DNA of 64,000 bases from Paratrimastix pyriformis (lineage: Eukaryota > Preaxostyla > Paratrimastigidae): assembly GCA_027972325.1 (NCBI GenBank), contig JAPMOS010000082.1, positions 1 to 64,000 on the forward strand, given 5' to 3'. A program made the position numbers and the translations under genes. Positions 44,255 through 52,777 of this stretch are shown here, piece by piece (the stretch's first letter is position 1; each line of letters begins with the position of its first letter). The notes below the pieces were generated by a model. The model had not been told where the DNA came from. It made no database searches and was given only the letters and a program-made list of their open reading frames with translations.

Positions 44255-47200
44255 GTGCTGACGGGTTTTGAGTCCAAGGAGGAGGCCCTGAGAGCGGAGG
44301 AGCAGGTGCGGCACCCGCGGAAGAGGGGCCTCCGACGGATCCTCACGGCGGCGGGGACGGTGCGCGTCATGACGGACTTCACCCGGAAGAAGGGGAGCGG
44401 CCTCCACCTCTGGTGCGCCTCGGCGGCCCTGGCCCAGTCGCTGGCTCGGAGCGAGCATGTGACGATCAGCCACGGGAGCCTCGTGCACCTGCAACAGGAG
44501 GAAGCCCGGGAGGGCCCCCTGCGGCAATGGGAGGAGGCCAATGAGCGGCGACTCACCACCCTGGAGGCCATTGCGGACCTGCTGACGAGCGCCCGCAGAG
44601 GAACGGAACGAAGGCGACCGCACCAAGGCGAAGGGCGCGAGCAAGGGGGTTGCGCTCGACCGAGACCGAGACAGACGCGTGTGCAGCGGCTGAAGGCGAT
44701 GCTGAAGAGGAAGCACCTGAGCGTGAGGCGCCCCCCGGCCCCGTATCGAGCGCAGCTGGCCCGGGCAGCTAAGATGGACCGAGAGACCCGAAACGCCGCC
44801 CAGAGGGCCATGAAGGCGGCCAAGGCCGGGAAGCACCTGCACCTCTTCTTCACGGCCCGCAGAAGGCTTCACCGAGCGCTGATGGGCAAGCAACGGGCAG
44901 CCTGTGCAGTGCCCAAGGCGAAACTCCTCGAGCACCACCGCCGCGAGGCGGGGAGAAGGCAGGAGACGGGGGGTGACGCCCTGGAACGGTGGCTGCGAGG
45001 CCTGCCGAAGCCAGGAGGAGGGGAGCGGGAGGCCTCCGAGATGTGCGCCGAGGTGAAGACGGAGGAGGTGGTCCACGTAATCAGCCGGGCCCCCCGCGGA
45101 GTGGCCCCGGGCGACGACGACGCGGACACTGAGTTCCTGCGGAGAGTGGCGACAACATTGGGGGAAGAGTCGAGGCTGATGAGAGGCCTGGCGCGCCAAT
45201 TCACGAGCCTCATGAGGGGGAACGGGAGCCCCGACCGGCTGGTCCCTCTCGGCCGCAACGCTCCTCCCAAGCCCGGGGCGGACCTCACCAAGGCGAAGGC
45301 CTGGCGGCACGTGACCCTGGGGGATACCCTCTCGAGGGTCTACGGCGGAGTACTGGCCGACCGTCTGACGAACTTCATGGTGCCGGGGAGGCTCGCCCAA
45401 GCGCAATGCGGCTTCGTGGCCGACGGGCGGGTCCACGTGTGGACGCTCACCGAGATGCTGTGCAAGGCCAAGAGGAAGGAGGCATCAGTGGCTGCGGTGT
45501 GGATCGACCTGGCCAATGCGTACGGACGAGTGGACCGGGAGCTGGCCGATCGGATCCTGGACCATTACGGGGTGCCCCGGGCGTTCCGCGAGGCGGTGGG
45601 CCAGCTGTACCGGAACCCGGAGATGTACTTCAGGGGCCTGAGCGAGCGCGAGGACCCCGACGGGCACGTGCACCTCGAGCGAGGCCTGAGGCAAGGGTGC
45701 CCCCTGTCGCCAATGTTGTTCAACTGTTTGCTCAATCCCCTGCTGGAGCGCCTCGAGAGGGCGGCGGGAGGCTTCAAGTGGGGAGACGGGTCGCAGACGG
45801 CAGCCATGGCCTATGCGGACGACCTCCTCCTGACGGCCAATACCCCCGAGGAGGCAGAGCGGCTCCTGCGAACGGCCGAGGAGTACTTCGCCATCGTGGG
45901 GCTGGAGCTGAACCCCGCCAAGTGCATGGCGGCATGGATGAGCGCCGGAGAGCCGCAGCAATGGGGCCTACAGACCAGGACTGGGGCGCCGATCCCTCTG
46001 ATGGAGGCCGGGGGGGAGTACAAGTACCTGGGGTTCGTGATCAACCTGCGGCTCGACTGGGGGCCGGCCAGGGAACGGGCAAGGGCCACGCTGGAGGAGC
46101 GGCTCGCTGCAATTGATGAGTCGGAGCTGCCGCCCATGGCCAAGATCCAGACCGCCAACTGCTGGGCCGCCCCGGTGCTGAGCTACCTCTTCCCCATCGC
46201 GGACTTCCCCCTGAAGTGGCTGGGGAAGATGGAGAAGGCCTTGGAACACAGGTGCGTGGCCTGGCTGCGGAACGAGCGAGGCAAGGGGCTCCCGGGCATC
46301 CCGCATCGCTTCTTTTTCGAGCCCATCCGAAAGCGCGGGCTGGGCCTGCGGGGGCTGAAGACGGCCTACGAGAGAGATCGCCTCGCCTTTGCGGCCCGGC
46401 TCCTGGCCCACGAGGGGCAAGAGATCTCCCAGAGGGCCTGGGCCTGCTACGAGGAGCGCCGGGCGGCAGCGGACGGACTCTGGGGGTGGGTACGCCACGC
46501 CGGCATCGAGCGACGCTTCGCCTTCAAGCGTGGAGGAGAGGAGAGGATGCTGTTGGAGTACCGCCGGGTCCACGCTCATAAACTGTTCTCCCCCAAGAGG
46601 CCCAGTGGCATGACGCCAGAGGTCAAGCGGGCCCTCGAAGCGGCAGACCTGATGGAATACCTCGGACAGGCACCAGCCGACGCGGTGCTGGTCTGGACGG
46701 ACGGGTCGATGGTCCGCAGCGCGGCCAGGCAGGATGGCGGTGCAGCGGCGCTGATCGTCGGCCTACCCCCGAGGGACGAGCGGGGGTCGACCCTCGGCGC
46801 GACGATGGGCCTCCCGGGCTGCGGATCAAACGGCCTGGCGGAGCTGATGGGGGTGAGCATGGCCCTGAGACTTCTGGAGGAGGAGCAGGCAGACCGGCGG
46901 GCGAACTACATCCTCCTCAGCGATTCGCAGTACACCCTGGGGGCCATCGCGGGCGTGGCCCGCGTGGAGCGCTACCGGGACGTGGTTGGCGAGATCAGGC
47001 GAGAGCTACTGAAGTATCCCCGTCTGGTGCTGCGCTACTGCCCGGCCCACCTCGACGAGGTGGCGCTCCCGGCACCCCGCCTGCCGGCGAACCAGTGGGT
47101 CGATCGACAGGCCAGAGCAGCGGCGGAGGCGGCGAGGGGGAAGCCTCCCATGCCGCTCGGCTTCTTGGACCGGACACCCACCACGGGCCTGCAGGTCGAG

Positions 47201-48259
47201 CTCCAGATGATCACCGTCGAGGCGGAGACCCCGGTGGGACCGAGGGCGAGCGGGCCGCCCGCAGGGGACCTGCCCTTCTGCTACAGGCTGCTGAGCGAGG
47301 CGGCGGCCAAGCGGACCGCCGAAGGGTGGAACGAGGAGGACATCGCGGAGGAATGGCTGAAGGCGCCCACGGGGTGGTGGCACACCCTGGACCCTCTGGA
47401 GGGGAAGCTCTCGTCGGGCTGGGCTGGCAAGATCACGCGCCCGGTCCAGCAGCTCCGGAACATCTGCTTCGGGTTTTTCCATGCCTTCCCGGGCGTGAAG
47501 GCCGTGTCGGCCCGGTTCGGCGGCGGAGGAGACCGCTGGTGCCCCTTTGGATGCGGGGCCCCCGAGACGCAGAGCCACCTGCTGGGAGGATGCGGCAGGA
47601 AGTTCGGAGACTACTACGTCAAGAGGAGTGACGCCATCACGGACCGGGTCTTCAGGTTCCTGGCCCAGAGGGTCCCGCACAAGTTTGGATACCACGGGGT
47701 GGCCAGAACCAACAAGCAGGCAGCCTTCCCAGAAGAGGTCCTTGCCGCGGTGCCGGAGGCCAGGGACCAGCACCCGGACATCGTCCTGGAGCGGCCGGAC
47801 GGCGGGGTGGAGGTCCTGGAGATCCAGGTCACCTCGAACTTTGAGAAGGCGTTCCAGGCCAAAAGCGCGAAGTACGGGCCCCTCTGCGAGGCCCTCGCCA
47901 GGAGCGGGCGAGCGTGCCGGTACCGCATCCTCCTCTTCGGGAGCACAGGCATTGTGCCGCGCCTGACGTACCAGGAGCTCCTCGAGCTGTCACTGAGCCC
48001 GCTGGGAGCGCCGCAGAGGAAGGGCAGAGAGCCACGACCGCCGGAGGATGCTGAGGCCAGGAAAAGGCGCCTGGAGATGAGGGGCAAGGCCAGACTGGAT
48101 GTACAAAGCCTCTGCCGGCGCATCGGGACGCAGCTGGTGGAGAGCATGCTCGCCCTGTTCGGCATGAGGTGCGCAGCAACCATGAGCGGCGGCATGCGGA
48201 AGACCGACGGCAGACCGGCAAGAGCGGGAAGCCGCGCCCCCCCAGGTCGCGCCGCCTAG
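44255..48259 (+). CDS. LINE-C ORF2: RT, RNase H, zinc knuckle and restriction-like endonuclease (1334 aa)
   Basis: One uninterrupted frame. Residues 3-25 are the end of a GIY-YIG-like segment (TGFESKEEALRAEEQVRHP). The RT spans about 300-620, with motif A VWIDLANAYGRVD, LERGLRQGCPLSPMLFN and catalytic YADD at 520-523. RNase H runs from about 805: D816 in VWTDGS, E863 in LAELMG, D890 in LLSDSQ, D950 in WVDRQA. A CCHC knuckle is C1096, C1100, H1108, C1113. A PD-(D/E)xK nuclease of the R2 type follows: D1175 in HPDIVLE, E1189 and Q1191 in LEIQVT, then K and Y in AKSAKYG. The enzyme would nick target DNA, prime reverse transcription from the nick and clear the RNA. The true start lies upstream in intact copies (ATG overlapping the ORF1 stop); the internal ATG at 44255 is only the first one left. 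Confidence 0.9.
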   Translation: MLTGFESKEEALRAEEQVRHPRKRGLRRILTAAGTVRVMTDFTRKKGSGLHLWCASAALAQSLARSEHVTISHGSLVHLQQEEAREGPLRQWEEANERRLTTLEAIADLLTSARRGTERRRPHQGEGREQGGCARPRPRQTRVQRLKAMLKRKHLSVRRPPAPYRAQLARAAKMDRETRNAAQRAMKAAKAGKHLHLFFTARRRLHRALMGKQRAACAVPKAKLLEHHRREAGRRQETGGDALERWLRGLPKPGGGEREASEMCAEVKTEEVVHVISRAPRGVAPGDDDADTEFLRRVATTLGEESRLMRGLARQFTSLMRGNGSPDRLVPLGRNAPPKPGADLTKAKAWRHVTLGDTLSRVYGGVLADRLTNFMVPGRLAQAQCGFVADGRVHVWTLTEMLCKAKRKEASVAAVWIDLANAYGRVDRELADRILDHYGVPRAFREAVGQLYRNPEMYFRGLSEREDPDGHVHLERGLRQGCPLSPMLFNCLLNPLLERLERAAGGFKWGDGSQTAAMAYADDLLLTANTPEEAERLLRTAEEYFAIVGLELNPAKCMAAWMSAGEPQQWGLQTRTGAPIPLMEAGGEYKYLGFVINLRLDWGPARERARATLEERLAAIDESELPPMAKIQTANCWAAPVLSYLFPIADFPLKWLGKMEKALEHRCVAWLRNERGKGLPGIPHRFFFEPIRKRGLGLRGLKTAYERDRLAFAARLLAHEGQEISQRAWACYEERRAAADGLWGWVRHAGIERRFAFKRGGEERMLLEYRRVHAHKLFSPKRPSGMTPEVKRALEAADLMEYLGQAPADAVLVWTDGSMVRSAARQDGGAAALIVGLPPRDERGSTLGATMGLPGCGSNGLAELMGVSMALRLLEEEQADRRANYILLSDSQYTLGAIAGVARVERYRDVVGEIRRELLKYPRLVLRYCPAHLDEVALPAPRLPANQWVDRQARAAAEAARGKPPMPLGFLDRTPTTGLQVELQMITVEAETPVGPRASGPPAGDLPFCYRLLSEAAAKRTAEGWNEEDIAEEWLKAPTGWWHTLDPLEGKLSSGWAGKITRPVQQLRNICFGFFHAFPGVKAVSARFGGGGDRWCPFGCGAPETQSHLLGGCGRKFGDYYVKRSDAITDRVFRFLAQRVPHKFGYHGVARTNKQAAFPEEVLAAVPEARDQHPDIVLERPDGGVEVLEIQVTSNFEKAFQAKSAKYGPLCEALARSGRACRYRILLFGSTGIVPRLTYQELLELSLSPLGAPQRKGREPRPPEDAEARKRRLEMRGKARLDVQSLCRRIGTQLVESMLALFGMRCAATMSGGMRKTDGRPARAGSRAPPGRAA

Positions 48260-48543
48260 AGAGCGACGGACGGATCGCGCACACGACGCACCACCCCGGC
48301 ACCATCACCAGCTCCATCTTGCCCGGTCGGAGCGATCGGAGCAAGGAAGTCAGTGACCATTGACTATCTCCACCGAGCGCTCCCACGGAATTCGAGGGAG
48401 TCAATGCGGATCTGCGATTCGCACGCTTAGTGGACGCGTGTGGCATGCGAGGACTCAGGAGAGTGACAGACTTGAATGTAATAACTTGAGTTTGAATTTC
48501 AACTTAGTCTGCGTGCCGTTGAGGTTGAACACGCTATCTCTCT
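48260..48543 (+). ncRNA. LINE-C copy A 3' UTR and TC tail
   Basis: From the stop to the TCTCTCTC end this matches copy B 59098-59462, except for an 82-bp block missing after GGAGCAA (about 48345). It ends GAACACGCTATCTCTCTC. Confidence 0.8.
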
Positions 48544-48588
48544 CCGATTGTTCGGGGTTTTTCCGACGACTCAAATCAAACTCGTGTC

Positions 48589-48914
48589 ATGACTGAGACG
48601 CCGCATCCTTTCCGAGTCAAGTCTGTTGTCCCAGGCCAGCCTTGTGTCCGGAATCTTCCATTCTATTTAGATCGGGAGATGGGACCCAGTTTGCTTGGAT
48701 CGACTTTGCCCAGAGGCCTACATATGCCGAGTTTTGCGAGGCACTCCGTCAAGAGTATCAATGCCCAATCCTTCGCGTTGAATATAAAGACCCAGAAGGT
48801 GATTTGTGTCATATTACTAACGATGCACAAATGGCCGGCGCCTTTGATTTCGCTGCGCGAAGTGCCGATCATGTCCTTCGCGTTGTTGTGAACCGCCCCC
48901 TCGGTCCGTGGTGA
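48589..48914 (+). CDS. Small PB1-domain protein
   Basis: Exon 1 (48589-48620) encodes MTETPHPFRV. A 50-bp GT...AG intron (48621-48670) follows, and exon 2 (48671-48914) continues KSGDGTQFAWIDFAQRPTYA, EFCEALRQEY, LRVEYKDPEGDLCHITNDAQ, MAGAFDFA, and HVLRVVVNRPLGPW. The spliced length is 276 bases, divisible by three, giving 91 residues. The basic start, the T-Y-x-E-F helix and the acidic Y-K-D-x-E-G-D-x-x-x-I-T-N-D-x-x-M block form a type I/II PB1 domain with an OPCA motif, a protein-protein dimerisation module. No other domain is present, so it probably serves as a stand-alone adaptor. It survives between two LINE insertions. Confidence 0.8.
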
Positions 48915-49375
48915 AGCGTGTTCTTTGCTTCTGCGGCCTTTCACCCACATTCTTGCTCAACTCCACTCGCGCGCTTCCCATTTCTCCTTCTGATGCTTCT
49001 TCTTCTTTTGACGCTTCTGCTTCTTTTGGTGCTACTGCTTCTTTTGGTGCTCCTGCTTCGACTGCTTCTCTGTGCTTCTGATGCTTCTGATGCTTCTTTT
49101 TGCAGGCCATGAATTCGTTCACTCTCAAAATTTTCTTCGCGCATCGATTACAAGACGACAAAAATGATTTATGCCCGATTGCCAAGGTTCAATGCGCCGT
49201 TCACTTCACGGCGTTCACTTCACGGCGTTCACTTCACGGCGTTCACTTCACGGCGTTCACTTCACTTCACGCGCTGTGATTATTATGTATATACATGTAT
49301 TTTAATATTTTGTGCGGGCCACTTCGGGCTCACCACCAATTCGTTGCACTGACCGGCATCCCAGGTCCTGCCACG
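48915..49375. other. CT-rich spacer with a 14-bp tandem repeat
   Basis: A TTCTGATGCTTC-like pyrimidine-rich stretch runs over 48985-49105. A tandem array of about five CGTTCACTTCACGG units lies at 49196-49268. No gene seen. Confidence 0.6.
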
Positions 49376-51050
49376 ATGGCGACCGGGGCGGCTCCTGGGG
49401 TGGCGACGACTGGGGCGAGCGCAGTTCCGGAGGGTCTGTTTTTCGAGCCTACTTGATGATGATGGCTCCACAACCAACCACACCAATCGATTGGTGCGCG
49501 CGGTCACTCTCGTGTCTTCATTATCGCTTTCTTCTCTTGTCCTCAGCCGCCCTGGTGCGCAATGTCGCTCGAGAACTCGCCAAGCTCGGGTTTCTTTCAG
49601 ACCCAGCCCCCTCTTCTGCTCGGCTCCCTGACCAGGAGGTTGTGGAAAAATTGCGACAGAGCGGTGCATTGCGCACTGTTGCCCCGGTAGATCTGCAAAC
49701 ATTCGGAGACTTCAACCTCCTCCCTGACACTTCCGAGCCGCCGCCGTCGCCACCACCAGAGACGGGCGATGAAGAAGCGATCCACCTATTTTTGGAAAAG
49801 CTGGTCGAGTGGTGCACCCACGGCAGGCCAAGTGGCTCCGGCTCTCTTGTCCATGTATGCAAGACGGTCTTCCTCCTTCGGTTTGTTGGACTCTTCGCGG
49901 AACCATTGATTTCAGGCGACCCTGACCCATCATAACCACTCTCTTGTTCCTGATGTCGTCCGGGCGCGCGCCCAACCGACGCGACACCACCGCGCGGCAC
50001 AGCCTCCCGCTGCACGGCCTGAGCCGTGGGATATTGCCTGCGTCTTTGAGCTCAAAAGCGCGGGACTTCGCCGCGGCAGACACTCGCCAGGCCTTGCAGT
50101 ATGGTGAGGCGCTCCTGACGAGCTCGATTCGACCGGCTGCCTACGTTGCCTTGACGAATGGCGCTTCCATCCAGTTCTTCCGTGTGACTCGCTCCGAAGG
50201 CCGGACCTTCGCCTACCTTGCCTCCGACCCGCTGCCCCTCAGCGCGCCCATTGCCAAATCCCTGCTCTGCTTCATGCTCACCTCGGGTCCGTGACGACCC
50301 ATCCATACAGCGCCACTCATCTCCTCTGTGTGTGTACGATTGCTCTGGCTTGGCCCACAGATGCCCTCTTCCCGAACTTGCCCCTCTTCGGCGACTTCCG
50401 TCTCGCCGAGTTGCGGCTCCTCTCCGAGACCTCCAACAGTCGCGTCGTCGCAGCCACCATTCTGACGGCGCCGCGCTGGGTGGCGTCGCGGGACTGCGTC
50501 TTGAAGACGGTCCGTGGCGTTCTCGTTCGTGGTTCCCTTCTGACGCCCCTTCTGCGCTGTTGGCCGTTTTCAGGTGAAGCTCGACGCCTCATATGTCCGC
50601 ACCGAAAAGGAGGCGCTGTATGCCCTCGAAACGGTTTCCCCCCATGTGCCCGTGGTGCTCGCTGCCTCACCATCGGCCCTCCTCCTCGCCCCACTGGGCA
50701 AGCGCATCGAGCTCATCGCGGGCATGTTCTTCCCGAAAATGGAGGGCGACCCGTTGTACGCCGCCGACCGGCTGCTGCAGCCGCAGTCAGGCCCCTATCA
50801 CGCGACTCCGCAGGATGATTGCGAGGCCCTGGTGAAAGTTCTGTACCCCATGCCGGCATGTACGTGCCAGTATCTCCGGAGCCACCACCGTGGGGACATG
50901 GCCGAGTATCTTCAGTTCTGGCAGATGATGGCGAACCGGTGCGTCCCATTCAAGGAGGCCCTGGCGGCCGCCCGGAGGGTGCCCCTCGACTACGACGCGC
51001 TGAGGCTCGCCTGTGAGTGCCTTGTGACTCTCATTGGGGCCCCCTCGTGA
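49376..51050 (+). CDS. Multi-exon protein, possibly nuclease-like plus kinase-like (Crinkler-type layout)
   Basis: Exon 1 (49376-49433) reads MATGAAPGVATTGASAVPE. A 113-bp intron ends at 49546, and exon 2 continues AALVRNVARELAKLGFLSDP to EEAIHLFLEKLVEWCTHG. Later exons carry RQALQYGEALLTSSIRPAAY then ALTNGASIQFFRVTRSEGRT; LFGDFRLAELRLLSETSNSR; and LDASYVRTEKEALYALETVS then VVLAASPSALLLAPLGKRIE, and CEALVKVLYPMPACTCQYLR. The stop is at 51048-51050. The R-Q-A-x-x-Y...ALTNG..IQFFRV pattern and the following kinase-like small-lobe pattern recall proteins that join a restriction-like nuclease to a kinase-like domain, but I see no catalytic HRD or DFG motif. Exon borders after exon 2 are approximate. 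The function is uncertain. Confidence 0.5.
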
Positions 51051-51308
51051 AGGCGATTCTTTTCTCTCTTCTGTAACGTTGCACGAAAAAAAAAGCTGTG
51101 TTCTTCTTGTTACTTCTGCTTTCTGACCGCTCGAGTCAACGCCCACAAGTGAACGGGGTCAATAGAGTTGCACGAAAGTTGTAAAAAAGGAGAAAGAAGT
51201 GGAGAAAGAAAAAAGAAAGTGCGTTCATGTTCTTTTTTCCCCATCCCACGTCGGCACCCTAGGGTCCGCTCGTAACGGTAACAGTTCCGAAGTCGTTCTG
51301 TTACCAAG
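51051..51308. other. Spacer with a palindrome-end motif and the LINE-C target duplication
   Basis: GTGAACGGGGTCAATAG at 51150-51166 equals the outer end of the palindrome at 11210. It overlaps the start of the 17-bp repeat TAGAGTTGCACGAAAGT (51163-51179). No gene seen. Confidence 0.55.
51163..51179. repeat. Putative target-site duplication of LINE-C copy B, left
   Basis: TAGAGTTGCACGAAAGT occurs exactly here and at 59463-59479. The latter directly follows the TC tail of LINE-C copy B. Confidence 0.65.
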
Positions 51309-51398
51309 TTGTGCCCCGCCTATGAGGAGCTGCGCAAGAAGGCCTGGGACCGCCCCGGACTGGGCCCGGCTGGAGGCCCTGGGCCCCGATAAGTGGCC
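51309..51398 (+). mobile_element. LINE-B fragment (90 bp)
   Basis: GTGCCCCGCCTATGAGGAGC through GGCCCCGATAAGTGG equals 43372-43472 of LINE-B, except that about 20 bases (from ATCCATGCCG) are missing in the middle. It is either a remnant insertion or part of a chimeric 5' end of LINE-C copy B. Confidence 0.8.
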
Positions 51399-52777
51399 CC
51401 TCTCCCTTGCAGGTGGACGACGGCAGCGTCAGGCTCGCCGGGTGGGCTCGTCCTCAAAACCTGCAGGGAGGGTGCGTCAGATGGGGTTTTCCCGGACCTT
51501 TTCCAAAAAAGCCCTCTGGAGTGATGTGCACTGTGGTGGGGGAACTTCATCCCCTGTGAGAAAATGGGGCCCCTCCCAACCAGGCCGCGGGAAAATGGGC
51601 GCCAAACCCACCACAGAAACGCGCCCCGAAAAATAGCCGCTCTCACCACTGTGCGCTTTTGGCTCTGCCCGGCAGAGAATTCGGCGGCCTTCCGCCTTTC
51701 CGAGGGTCTTTCCGGGTGTCTTATCAGCTGTTCGTGGCTTCTGTTGCGGATTTTTCTATCTTGGCGCGTTTTTCCGGCCGCCGTTCAAGCTTTTCAACCA
51801 ATCTACTCTTTGGGATCTTCTGAGGGTGGTTGGCTCTCCGCGGCGCATGTTTCCGAGTTGCAGTCATAGATCATCTCATTTTATGCTTCGACACGGTTCA
51901 TTGCCTGCCCTTTCTAATGCATTGCCACGGGGCCTTTCTGAGCCTGTCTTCGTGTCCAAAACCATTATTACGTTCATTTTCTCATCCTCTGTGGCGTTTT
52001 CCATTCGCTTTTTGTTTCACAACGCTGGGCCAAACCAAAACACGACGCGAAAGAGAGCTTCTTGATCCGTGAGGTTGGAGCGGCGCCTCATTTTTTGATG
52101 TCAGTTTGGGTGCGCTTTTGGTGAGTCGGGGTTTTTTTCGACCGGGTTTTTTCCTCTGATCCCGTTTTTATTCTGTGAGGACTTCCCTCTCACAAGTTGA
52201 CGCTCCGCAACGGGAGCATCTCATGATGGCGCCCACTTTCCCAGAGTTGGGCAGGATTATGAAACCACAAAACACCACGGGCTGAATCCTGGCGTGGGGC
52301 TATCGATCACTCCAGAGCCCTCTTTGGGAGATCACCTTCCGGTTTCGGGCATCGCCATCACCGGCATGCCGATTGCACACCACCCCCACCCACGTTGGTC
52401 ACCGCCCCACCTGGTTTGGGCCCCCAGGTGCCCCTCATCGAGAGCTCGCCACCCAGCACCTCACTGGGGCACCCCGGGGGGCTGGTCGAAAATGGGCGAA
52501 TTCCTGTACCCATTTCGACGGTTGCTCAGTGTAGATTTCCCAACCCATCGACTCATGGGACTGGTTTCTACATTTTGAAGGGCCCTGGGCCCGGGTGGGG
52601 AGGCTGATCAAGAATGTGCATTCGCCGGTGCCGAGTGGCGGTGGTGAAATGAGGATACTTGAATGTCTGAAGTGAACCGAGTGAGTTGAGGCCTGGAAAT
52701 GACCGAGATGCGATAATGAATAGATAAGATGCGAATGACTGGGTGATCTAGTGCAAGAGTAAGGTGAAAAGTGATAA
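51399..52777. other. Presumed 5' UTR/5' flank of LINE-C ORF1
   Basis: No supported coding region. It contains T-rich and GA-rich stretches (51.65-52.25 kb; 52.65-52.77 kb). If the 17-bp duplication is right, all of this is the LINE-C 5' UTR. Confidence 0.4.

Larger units (their letters stand above)
44222..48543 (+). mobile_element. LINE-C copy A (5'-truncated, ORF2 open)
   Basis: Homology with copy B (51.2-59.5 kb) begins at GGAGAAGGACAGGCC (44222 here, about 55065 there) and runs to the TC-repeat tail ending at 48543. Identity is very high, with a few percent differences, so both are young. ORF1 and the first half of the GIY-YIG-like segment are missing. The rest of ORF2 is uninterrupted. 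The 3' UTR is about 285 bp, lacking an 82-bp block present in copy B. The PB1-domain gene starts only 45 bp beyond the tail. Confidence 0.9.

Noticed and set aside
49196-49268. CRISPR-like array
   Set aside because: It is a 14-bp tandem repeat without spacers, in a eukaryotic context.
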